This document shows, in pieces, positions 8,041 through 15,476 of a DNA stretch of 64,000 nucleotides. The notes below the pieces were generated by a model. The model searched no databases, was not told the origin of the DNA, and was given only the letters and a program-made list of their open reading frames with translations. The stretch's first letter is position 1. The number at the start of each line of letters is the position of its first letter. The DNA comes from Cyclobacterium roseum (GTDB taxonomy: Bacteria; Bacteroidota; Bacteroidia; Cytophagales; Cyclobacteriaceae): NCBI RefSeq assembly GCF_010119225.1, contig NZ_WNKF01000001.1, positions 310,001 through 374,000 on the forward strand, written 5' to 3'. The translations under genes and the position numbers were made by a program.

Positions 8041-9291
8041 ATGACTCTTGATATAGAAATTGACAACATTACACTTGACATTTTGACGACAAGACTTAAA
8101 AAAATTGTAAGTCAACTTGACATTCTAAAATGGCTGCATAATTTTCCAAAGTCAGAGCATAATTTTGCAATTGACATTCTTCAAAATCTTACGGTTTACA
8201 CCACAGACGACATTGAAAATATATTAAACGACTCTTTCTCTGACTTGATAAATAAAATTCCAGCTACCAATCAAATTATAGTCATACCACTTGGAAAGTT
8301 TGGTAAAAGCGGAAGTATGATTTCATATTTTTTTCAAAAGACAAGTGTTTCTAAAAACAAAATAATTCATCTTAAAAGCAGTTTAGATAATATTGAAGAC
8401 ATCAGCAAACCCTATTCCTTAGTCATTATTGACGATTTCATTGGGACAGGTTCTTCCTTTGTTTCATTTTTTAATGAAAAAATTTCAGTTCATAAAGAGA
8501 ATTTCAGTGAAATTCATTTCATTGGTATAGCAGGAATGGACTTTGGGGTGAATGAAGTAAAAAAATATGCGACAGTTCATATTCCAAAATCAAATATTTT
8601 CAAAAAAGCATTTTCAAGCGAAGCCAGTTATTTTGGTTATAGAAATTACAAAGAACATAGAGAATTTTGCTATAAACACGGTTCTAAACTTGTTGCACCT
8701 AAAAAAAGTAAATCGGAAAAAGACAATGTATTGGGATATGGCAATTCTCAATCTTTAGTTTCATTCTCATACGGAACACCCAACAACACGCTCCCAATTA
8801 TTTGGGCAAACAAAGAAGGTTGGATTCCACTGATACCAAGATTTTCCGTAGACAGAATTAGTAATTCAAAGAATTTGAGAAAATCTATTTCACACGAACT
8901 TTCAATTTTAAGAGAGTTTGGCAGTGACCAATTGAAAGAAACCTTTTTCTCGTTTTCAGTAGAAAGAGGTAAACGTCATTTTACATCTGTTAATAAAATT
9001 GATTTTTCAATTTATTCAATCATAAAATTGTCTAGGAAAAAATATACATCTGTTAGTATTTGTCAGATTTTAGGGATTTTACACAAAGATTATGAGGCAA
9101 TCATTTCTGAATGTGTAACCAAAGGGATTATGAATATTGACGGTACGTTGACGCTATTTGGGCTTGATTTGTATAATGACGCAAAAAAATGTATTGAATC
9201 AAGAAAAAGATATTCAGAAAAAGATAAACAAGATTATTATAGAATTAGGGAAGTTAACTATTTACCAAAAATATTCAATGGAAAGTCATAA
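8041..9291 (+). CDS. Retron effector: phosphoribosyltransferase-like protein with C-terminal winged helix
   Basis: A 416-residue protein of low GC. The stretch LVIIDDFIGTGSSF at residues 127-140 is the PRPP-binding loop of type I phosphoribosyltransferases (two acidic residues followed by GTGSS). VIPLGKFGKSGS at 81-92 could be the pyrophosphate loop. A later GTPNNTLPIIW motif (~residues 245-255) recurs, as I recall, in defence-associated members of this fold. Residues ~325-390 look like a winged helix (SIIKLSRKKYTSVSICQILG then a G.LTLFG wing). Known phosphoribosyltransferase-type retrons carry this kind of toxin or effector, held inactive by the RT-msDNA complex. The stop codon TAA overlaps the first base of the ncRNA at 9291, and the RT gene follows the ncRNA. 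Confidence 0.75.
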   Translation: MTLDIEIDNITLDILTTRLKKIVSQLDILKWLHNFPKSEHNFAIDILQNLTVYTTDDIENILNDSFSDLINKIPATNQIIVIPLGKFGKSGSMISYFFQKTSVSKNKIIHLKSSLDNIEDISKPYSLVIIDDFIGTGSSFVSFFNEKISVHKENFSEIHFIGIAGMDFGVNEVKKYATVHIPKSNIFKKAFSSEASYFGYRNYKEHREFCYKHGSKLVAPKKSKSEKDNVLGYGNSQSLVSFSYGTPNNTLPIIWANKEGWIPLIPRFSVDRISNSKNLRKSISHELSILREFGSDQLKETFFSFSVERGKRHFTSVNKIDFSIYSIIKLSRKKYTSVSICQILGILHKDYEAIISECVTKGIMNIDGTLTLFGLDLYNDAKKCIESRKRYSEKDKQDYYRIREVNYLPKIFNGKS

Positions 9292-9453
9292 AGGGCAAGC
9301 CGTTTCGAGTCAATTTGTATTTAAAGGACGAGAATGCTTGGGTAGTAATCCGAGTAGGACTGAAGCATCTTTTCAACATTTTCAGCACAACGCCTCACTG
9401 CGTTCGGGTCGTGCTGAAGATGCTTCGCATCTTCTTAAATTAGAGTTGCCCTT
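9291..9453 (+). ncRNA. Retron msr-msd non-coding RNA
   Basis: The terminal inverted repeats a1 (AAGGGCAA, 9291-9298) and a2 (TTGCCCTT, 9446-9453) are perfectly complementary, and a2 ends directly at the RT start codon. The msr part has an AAGCC just inside a1, a plausible branching-G region, and a 7-bp stem-loop at 9335-9356 (loop GTAGTAAT). The msd part is a long hairpin: GAAGCATCT (9362-9370) pairs with AGATGCTTC (9418-9426), TCAGCAC (9382-9388) with GTGCTGA (9411-9417), and AACGC with GCGTT around a CTCACT loop, with an 11-base left bulge. An alternative hairpin GAAGATGC-TTC-GCATCTTC occupies 9416-9434. The layout is that of known retrons; exact msDNA ends and the branching base cannot be read from sequence. 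Confidence 0.8.
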
Positions 9454-10536
9454 ATGACTTCCCCATTGAATAAAACACTAGAGAATCACTCAGCCGAATA
9501 TCAAAATGAAATTAAGGCTTATCAACATGTTTTAGAAAAAAACGGTCTTCCGGTCATTTATTCATTAAATCATTTATGTTTAATGGCAGGAGTTAATCTT
9601 GAACACATAAAAAACTGTTGTATTTCAAACCGACAAGAAAACTACAAAAGATTTAAACTCAAAAAAAAACGAGGAGGTTTTAGAGTTATTCAAACACCAC
9701 AAGACGAATTAAAATATTTACAAAGATGGATTCTCGAAAACATTCTCAATAAAAAGAATTCTCATAATGCTTGCAAAGGTTTTGACCCAGATACATCAAT
9801 TAAACTAAATGCAGAAAAACATCTGAAACAAGAAGGAATTTTAAAAATAGACTTGTTGCGATTTTACGATTCAATAAATGAAAAAAGGGTTTATGGTTTG
9901 TTCAAATCGTTGGGGTATCACCCAAATCTAAGTGTTTCTTTAGCTAAAATCTGCACAATAGTTCCTGACAACACCTTTTTAAGTTCATTCAAACAAAAGG
10001 AACAACATTTAAAACAGAAAATAAAACAAGATGGATTGGGTGTTGTTCCACAAGGTGCGCCATCAAGTCCTAAAATATCAAATCTTATTACAATTAGCCT
10101 TGACAATAGATTGCAAAATCTAGCAGACAAACATAATTTGAATTACACAAGATATGCTGACGACTTAACTTTTTCAGGAACGATTGAAACTTTATCTAAA
10201 ATCAAAAAGGTTGTTTACAGAATAATTAGAGAAGAAAATCTGTATCCTAACTATTCTAAGACTAAAATACTCAAGCGTGGCAATCCTTTTTTCGTAACAG
10301 GACTATCTGTTCACAACGACACGGTAACAGTTCCGAAAAAGAAAAAACTTGAAATTGAACATCATTTACATCATTGCATTAAAAACGGGGTTCAAAATCA
10401 TTTAACAACTTCAAAAATTACAAATAGAAACTTTAAAGACTGGCTTTTAGGAAATATTGCTTTCGTCAATGGTGTAGAAAAAGAATTAGGAAAAAAATAT
10501 TTTAAACAATTTAATGAGATACAATGGCCAATTTAA
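9454..10536 (+). CDS. ret: Retron reverse transcriptase
   Basis: A 360-residue reverse transcriptase of usual retron length. Visible motifs: a retron-type NAxxH (NAEKH, residues 119-123), motif A IDLLRFYDSI with the first catalytic Asp at 133, motif B PQGAPSSPKISN from 199, the YADD box at 234-237, and the VTG of retron motif Y at 281-283. It copies part of the adjacent RNA into branched msDNA, which together with the RT controls the effector encoded upstream. ATG at 9454 lies immediately after the a2 repeat, so the start is fixed by the ncRNA boundary. Gene order effector-ncRNA-RT with almost no spacers implies one transcript. The gene is much more AT-rich than the flanking housekeeping genes, a sign of transfer. 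Confidence 0.9.
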   Translation: MTSPLNKTLENHSAEYQNEIKAYQHVLEKNGLPVIYSLNHLCLMAGVNLEHIKNCCISNRQENYKRFKLKKKRGGFRVIQTPQDELKYLQRWILENILNKKNSHNACKGFDPDTSIKLNAEKHLKQEGILKIDLLRFYDSINEKRVYGLFKSLGYHPNLSVSLAKICTIVPDNTFLSSFKQKEQHLKQKIKQDGLGVVPQGAPSSPKISNLITISLDNRLQNLADKHNLNYTRYADDLTFSGTIETLSKIKKVVYRIIREENLYPNYSKTKILKRGNPFFVTGLSVHNDTVTVPKKKKLEIEHHLHHCIKNGVQNHLTTSKITNRNFKDWLLGNIAFVNGVEKELGKKYFKQFNEIQWPI

Positions 10537-10591
10537 GAAAACGGTAAAGAGACAACAAAAAACGACATTGACCGGATGACAAATAGCACTA

Positions 10592-10729
10592 ACCGCCAAC
10601 AAAGTGTAAATGCCATAAGGGTTTCAGAGGTTTGCGAAGGTCAGAAGTCCGCTTTAACTCTTCGTTTAACATAACAGGAAATCACCCGTAATCCCTTACG
10701 GCACTTACACTCGACCGTTATCGGTAATG
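10592..10729 (+). repeat. Long imperfect inverted repeat (attC-like) downstream of the retron
   Basis: Left arm: ACCGCCAAC (10592-10600), two bases, then a 19-base block at 10603-10621. Right arm: the complementary 19-base block at 10693-10711 with two mismatches (AGTGTAA.TGCC.TAAGGG on both), then GTTATCGGT (10717-10725), which pairs with ACCGCCAAC except at the two middle bases. The arms enclose about 70 bases including CAGAAGTCCGCTTTAAC. Folded as single strand this gives two stem blocks separated by a small unpaired spacer, the overall plan of integron attC sites. The 7-base core does not match the classic GTTRRRY consensus exactly, so the recombinase family is uncertain. Confidence 0.55.
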
Positions 10730-10774
10730 ATCTTAAAACAATAGTACTACCTTTAAAAAATAAGTAAGTATATA

Positions 10775-12562
10775 ATGAGTTCAGATACAAAAGATTTATC
10801 AATCAAAGGAGAAAGTATACAAAGTCTTTATGGCTCGTACCTCTCAAAAACGTTTTTGGTTAATAGACGATATCAAAGAAAACTTGTATGGTCAATTGAA
10901 GAAAAAAGATCATTCATTGATTCAATAATCAAAGGGTACCCGGTCCCATTGGTTTTGCTAGCGGAAGTTTCTGGGGACAAAGGAAAAAAACTCGAAATAA
11001 TAGATGGAATGCAGCGCATGAATGCGATAATGTCATTTATTGATCAAGAATTTGATATTGGTGGGGCATATTTCGATTTAGATACCATGGCCGATACAAA
11101 GTATTTAAAAGATGAACGTAAAATTGATCAAAAAATGCCCTTGATGGATAGAATGCTTTGTACCGAAATTGTAAGGTACCAAATACCTCTTTCAGTTTTT
11201 CAAGAATCTGGTACAAGCCATATCGATGAAGTATTTAGAAGGCTAAATTCTGGAGGAAAGCATCTTTCGAAACAAGAGCTCAGACAGGCGGGAGCGTTGA
11301 GCAAGTTCGCTTCCATTGTTAGAAAACTTGCAAGCAATATTCGTGGTGATTCTAGTGCACGAGATATATTAGATCTCAATTCAATGAAAAACATAAGCAT
11401 CACAAATAGGAATTTAGATTATGGTATTTCTGTTGAAGAAATATTTTGGGTTCAAAATAATATAATATCAAAGGAAGACTTAAGGCAATCAAAAGACGAA
11501 GAGGTAATTGCAGATATTGTAGCTTGGAGTTGTATAGATAAAGGGGTCCGGTCTAGTTCTGAAATATTAAATCAACTTTATGGATATAATTCAGAGGACT
11601 CAGAGACAACCTTGGCAAGTCAATTAGAATTGCAAATTCAAAAAGTTAATGAGGAAACTATTCAGGATAACGTGCAATATGTTTTTGATACTTTAATTGA
11701 GGTGGTAAATGAATCTGGAAAAACTTTTAATTCTTTGCTTTTTGTAAGTCAACAAGCCAAAATTGCTAGATATTTTCAAATTGTTTTTCTCTCATTTTAC
11801 AAACTTATAATTGATGAAAATCTAGAAATTGAAAATAAGAAAGGCTTAATTTTACATCTTGATAAAGCTGGCGATAAAACGATTAAATTAGCAGGGGGGG
11901 GAGGAAATTGGTCAGCAAAAGAAAAGCAAACCCAAATAAATGCCTTTAGCGGAGTTATAAGACCTTGTTTCACCAAATCGGCAGCAAATGACCCCGCCCG
12001 AAACCAATGGATTACTAGATTTGAGAATATATTAATGCAGTCATCAACTGAACAAGTCTTATATGACTTTAAGGTGGGATTATACCCTTTGTCTTCAGAG
12101 AAAAACTTCAACAATGACGCATTTTCGAAAATAATCAAAACGTTAACAGCTATGGCAAATACTCTACCAAGTGCTACAGGATATTGCTTAATAGGGGTTG
12201 CTGATAGTATAGGCACTGCTGATAAACACAAAGAAAAATATGGAAGCGACTTTCTCAAATATTCCAACTTTTTTATAACCGGAGTTCAAGATGAAGCAAA
12301 GACCTATTATGAAAATGTAGATAAATATTTTACGAGAATATCTCAACTTATCAAAAGAGAACCTATTAGTGAGAGAGATAAAGATAATATTTCTAGAAAT
12401 ATTTCTGTTGTAAATTACTTTAATAAAACTGTGATAATTCTGAAAATTGAATCAGGAAGTAAACCCTCAGTGTATAATAGTAAATATTTTGTCCGCCATG
12501 GGAGTAACAATGATGAAATTCCTCCAGAGAATTTTGGTGATTTATTTGACCGATTTAAATAG
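10775..12562 (+). CDS. DUF262 (GmrS/ParB-like) protein with AlbA_2/Schlafen-like C-terminus
   Basis: A 595-residue protein. The N-terminal domain has the DUF262 signatures RRYQRKLVW (residues 31-39), a GYPVPLVLL segment and DGMQR (77-81; the usual form is DGQQR), shared with ParB-type NTP-binding folds and GmrSD-type restriction enzymes. The C-terminal ~170 residues (YDFKVGL at ~429, AMANTL...GYCLIGVAD at ~460-475, SVYNSKYFVRHGS near the end) look like an AlbA_2/Schlafen ATP- or nucleic acid-binding domain. No HNH nuclease motif typical of GmrD was recognised. Both domains are frequent in anti-phage proteins. The gene is AT-rich, follows the retron in the same orientation after the inverted repeat, and is probably a separate cassette. 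Confidence 0.65.
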   Translation: MSSDTKDLSIKGESIQSLYGSYLSKTFLVNRRYQRKLVWSIEEKRSFIDSIIKGYPVPLVLLAEVSGDKGKKLEIIDGMQRMNAIMSFIDQEFDIGGAYFDLDTMADTKYLKDERKIDQKMPLMDRMLCTEIVRYQIPLSVFQESGTSHIDEVFRRLNSGGKHLSKQELRQAGALSKFASIVRKLASNIRGDSSARDILDLNSMKNISITNRNLDYGISVEEIFWVQNNIISKEDLRQSKDEEVIADIVAWSCIDKGVRSSSEILNQLYGYNSEDSETTLASQLELQIQKVNEETIQDNVQYVFDTLIEVVNESGKTFNSLLFVSQQAKIARYFQIVFLSFYKLIIDENLEIENKKGLILHLDKAGDKTIKLAGGGGNWSAKEKQTQINAFSGVIRPCFTKSAANDPARNQWITRFENILMQSSTEQVLYDFKVGLYPLSSEKNFNNDAFSKIIKTLTAMANTLPSATGYCLIGVADSIGTADKHKEKYGSDFLKYSNFFITGVQDEAKTYYENVDKYFTRISQLIKREPISERDKDNISRNISVVNYFNKTVIILKIESGSKPSVYNSKYFVRHGSNNDEIPPENFGDLFDRFK

Positions 12563-12588
12563 AAAATACTGATTATCGAATAGCCCGG

Positions 12589-12608
12589 CCTGAGCTAAAT
12601 AGCTCAGG
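12589..12608 (+). terminator. Hairpin after the DUF262 gene
   Basis: A perfect 8-bp stem CCTGAGCT-AAAT-AGCTCAGG lies 27 bases after the stop, extended loosely by outer AGCC/GGCT. There is no T-tract, so it may be a terminator-like stem or part of the cassette-end structure. Confidence 0.4.
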
Positions 12609-12623
12609 TTGAGGCTCTCTCAC

Positions 12624-12754
12624 CATCCGGCGTTCGGGTCTTTCCGATGAATCGGAACAGGTTGTATCCACCCTGCATCCCGGCCCTTCGCTAAATTGAC
12701 TCGCCGCGGCAAATCATTTCTTAACGCTCCGCTCCATTTCACCGGATGTTAGGT
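12624..12754 (+). repeat. Possible attC-like cassette end with GTTAGGT core
   Basis: CATCCGG at 12624-12630 pairs with CCGGATG at 12742-12748. The right half runs straight into GTTAGGT (12748-12754), an exact match to the integron R' consensus GTTRRRY. Inside is a perfect small hairpin TCCGAT-GA-ATCGGA (12643-12656). The left partner of the core (CTCACC) matches poorly, so the evidence is incomplete. It marks the 3' edge of the accessory island; GC content rises again immediately after it. Confidence 0.35.
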
Positions 12755-12789
12755 TGTGCCCGCCTGAATGACATAAAATCAAGATTACA

Positions 12790-14901
12790 TCAATCGGGGA
12801 GGCTAAACACAAACACAGCCCCCTCCGGGTGGGGTTTTAGTTTTGAGCCTCCTACTGAGATGGCCAGGTATTGCTTGCCATTCACCGCATATACACTGGG
12901 CGTAGCATGTCCCTCAGCAGGTAGCTGGTATTCCCAGAGTACTTGTCCGTTGTCTTTGTCAAAGGCCCGGATTTTGGCATCAGCAGTGGCAGCTATAAAT
13001 AGTAGCCCTCCGGCTGTTACGACCGGACCCCCATAATTCTCTGTGCCGGTAATCGGAACGCCCCGTTGGGTCAGCACTTCGTATTCTCCCAGCGGCACTT
13101 TCCATTTGATCGTGCCTGTATTGAGATCTACCGCATTTAGAGTGCCCCAGGGCGGCTTAATGGCGGGGTACCCTTCCTCATCGTTCCAGCGTTGGAAACC
13201 GCGGAAGACGTATGGAGGTACATCATCATCCTGATTGTCTTTGGAGCCTATCGCCTTTTCTTCATTAAACAGGAACGATACGATGGCGTCCAGGCGGGAT
13301 TGGGGGACCTGATCAAAGGCGGGCATTCGTCCTCCTCCCTTTTTCATTACCTGCATTACCATTTCCCTGCCTAATCGGCTGGAAACCTTCTCAAGGGAAG
13401 GGAAGCCGCCGGCAGGATTGCCTTTACGATCCGTTCCATGACAGGAGGCGCAATGGATCAGGTATTGCTTTTCGCCGTTAGGCAAGGGGCTACCATCGGC
13501 CTTTTTGGTGGGAACCAGCTGGTAAAACCAGGGAATCTCATTAACATTCACATACAGGATTCCCTCAGGATCTGCTGCAGCGCCACCCCATTCCATGCCG
13601 CCATCGTATCCGGGAAACATGATGGTTTGCTCGGTATTGGGGGGAGGGTAGGCCCCGTAATTTCCCGATTGACGGAATACTTCTTGGCTCATTTGCTGCG
13701 CTCGAGGAGAAATGGTCGAAAAGTCCTCCTCCGTATATTCCTGCCGCATCAATGGCGGCGGCTTGGTTGGAAAAGGTTGTGTGGGCCAGGTTTGGATTTC
13801 ATCGATTTTAGTGGCTGCTTGTGGACGTTCTTCAATCGGCCAAAGTGGTTCTCCGGTAAGCCTGTCAAACACAAACAAAAGGCCCATTTTTGTGCCGACA
13901 GCCACAATGTCAACCTCTCTTCCCTCGTGGTATACCGTCAGTAAAGTCGGTGGCTGAGGAATGTCCAGATCCCAAAGATCGTGATGTACCAGTTGTTGGT
14001 GCCAGAGTCGCTTTCCGGTATTCGCATCGAGGGCAATGAGCGAGTTGGCAAATAAATTTTCTCCATACCGGCTGCCTCCATAAAAATCCGGACCGGCCGT
14101 TTCCGTTGATACATAGACAATGCCGCGGGGTATATCAATGGCCAGACCCGACCAGTCAGAGGCTCCTCCGGTCTTATCCAAATAGTTTTCCGGCCAGGTA
14201 TCGGATCCAAATTCACCGGGGCGGGGCAAGCTGTGAAAAATCCACTTTCGCTTTCCGGTACGCATGTCAAAGGCACGCACCGCACCGGGGACATCTTCCC
14301 CTACATTGGCTCCAATGATAAATAGGTCCTTGTAAATCTGCCCGGGGGTATTGAGCGTTACATTCGGCTTGCCAGGGAGGTCCATTCCCTCACCCAGGTG
14401 AATCGATCCGTTTTCGCCAAAAGAGGCAATGAGTTCGCCCGTTTTGGCATTCAATGCAAAAAGCCGGTTTCCTTTCATGGTGAGTAGGCGCCCAGCATCA
14501 CCGTCATCCCAATACATTAGCCCCCGTTGATCCCCATCCGCAAGGGATTCATGAATCCCGGAAGGATCAAATATCCAGTGTTCCTTCCCTGTCGCCCCAT
14601 CCAGTGCCACCACCCGACTGTGTGGGGTAGCCGTGTATAGCCAACCGTCGACTATAATGTTATTCGTTTGGTAATTGGCAGCCTCACCGGTTTTATACGT
14701 CCAGGACAATTCCAATTCAGCCACATTACCTTTATTTATTTGATCCAGCCTGGAGTACTGATTGCTGCTAGGGTGACCCAGGTACGTTGCCCAGTCAGCC
14801 CCGGCACCTTCTGGTTTGGTTTGCGTACAGGCAGTCCCGTAATAAGCCAGGAAACAAACGAGGATGAGGTGGTATATTGAAAAATAGTGATCGTTCTCCA
14901 T
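12790..14901 (-). CDS. PQQ-dependent dehydrogenase with cytochrome c domain, lipoprotein
   Basis: A 703-residue quinoprotein. A lipoprotein-type signal with Cys near residue 25 (ACT) places it in the periplasm, anchored to a membrane. Propeller blades show the tryptophan-docking style repeats LDGATGKEHW, LNAKTGELIA, FDMRTGKRKW and LDANTGKRLW, and HHDLWDLDIPQPP resembles the active-site region of membrane-type glucose dehydrogenases. A c-type heme motif CASCH sits at 484-488 inside the propeller sequence, followed by more blades to the end. It should oxidise a sugar or polyol and feed electrons to the respiratory chain. Monocistronic on the minus strand; its 5' end faces the REP cluster. Confidence 0.85.
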   Translation of the reverse strand: MENDHYFSIYHLILVCFLAYYGTACTQTKPEGAGADWATYLGHPSSNQYSRLDQINKGNVAELELSWTYKTGEAANYQTNNIIVDGWLYTATPHSRVVALDGATGKEHWIFDPSGIHESLADGDQRGLMYWDDGDAGRLLTMKGNRLFALNAKTGELIASFGENGSIHLGEGMDLPGKPNVTLNTPGQIYKDLFIIGANVGEDVPGAVRAFDMRTGKRKWIFHSLPRPGEFGSDTWPENYLDKTGGASDWSGLAIDIPRGIVYVSTETAGPDFYGGSRYGENLFANSLIALDANTGKRLWHQQLVHHDLWDLDIPQPPTLLTVYHEGREVDIVAVGTKMGLLFVFDRLTGEPLWPIEERPQAATKIDEIQTWPTQPFPTKPPPLMRQEYTEEDFSTISPRAQQMSQEVFRQSGNYGAYPPPNTEQTIMFPGYDGGMEWGGAAADPEGILYVNVNEIPWFYQLVPTKKADGSPLPNGEKQYLIHCASCHGTDRKGNPAGGFPSLEKVSSRLGREMVMQVMKKGGGRMPAFDQVPQSRLDAIVSFLFNEEKAIGSKDNQDDDVPPYVFRGFQRWNDEEGYPAIKPPWGTLNAVDLNTGTIKWKVPLGEYEVLTQRGVPITGTENYGGPVVTAGGLLFIAATADAKIRAFDKDNGQVLWEYQLPAEGHATPSVYAVNGKQYLAISVGGSKLKPHPEGAVFVFSLPD

Positions 14902-15476
14902 GGGTTACCGGATTAGTATTTGGTGCATATATTATTAACCTGAGTTCGACCGAATTTAATAATAAAACCGGTATTCCGGGAATTAACTTTTTAAAAAATG
15001 TAGAAATCGGGATGACGTAGAGTTTTTACAACTCATTGTTTTTTTACTATTTGTACGCAGGATGGTGTTCAACCCTCTCTGGGGTTGACAGTAGGATCGA
15101 TTGGCTCTTAAACCCCGGGTTTTGCCCGGGGTTATTATTGTTGAAGCCCTACAGGCTTCGAAGTCAAATAAAACCTTGTTTCTTGGAAAGTGATAGGGGA
15201 TCTCAGTATAATGTAATTGGACTAAAGGTAAAGAATTTCTATAGATACCAATTTAGATTGTTGATGATTCTCTCAGTAAAGGCAGGCCTGAAGGGCCTGA
15301 ACAACAATAACCGTGGGTGCAGCCCACGGAAAAGCAAACATAGAAGTACCTCCAACCCCGGATGGGGTTGAACCTTTGCCGCAGGGAGTCCATGTTTTAC
15401 ACCCTGAACAAATTCACCTGATCTGCAATCAAAAATCAGCCGGAGAAAGACGCCATTTTTTTTGTCAAATCAATAC
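14902..15476. other. Intergenic region made largely of short hairpins
   Basis: About 575 bases between two minus-strand genes. No coding ORF is credible. Six short perfect or near-perfect palindromes lie between 15069 and 15370 (listed in the next entry). The proximal ~160 bases upstream of the PQQ dehydrogenase probably hold its promoter. Confidence 0.6.
15069..15370. repeat. Cluster of six REP-like hairpins
   Basis: Hairpins at 15069-15088 (TCAACCC/GGGTTGA), 15111-15133 (AACCCCGGG/CCCGGGGTT, loop TTTTG), 15143-15159 (GAAGCC/GGCTTC, loop CTACA), 15283-15299 (CAGGCC/GGCCTG, loop TGAAG), 15311-15329 (CCGTGGG/CCCACGG, loop TGCAG) and 15353-15370 (CAACCCC/GGGGTTG, loop GGAT). Each has a 6-9 bp GC-rich stem and a 4-6 base loop. 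The first and last stems are related. Such mosaics resemble elements moved by REP-associated tyrosine transposases, but no transposase gene is in the window. Confidence 0.75.

Noticed and set aside
9158-9457. 99-codon plus-strand ORF spanning the retron RNA
   Set aside because: It overlaps the effector 3' end in another frame and then reads through the msr-msd hairpins; the RNA structure explains the sequence better.
13438-13944. 168-codon plus-strand ORF opposite the PQQ dehydrogenase
   Set aside because: Shadow of the quinoprotein; no domain.
15036-15371. 111-codon ORF over the hairpin cluster
   Set aside because: The reading frame runs through palindromes and has no coding character.
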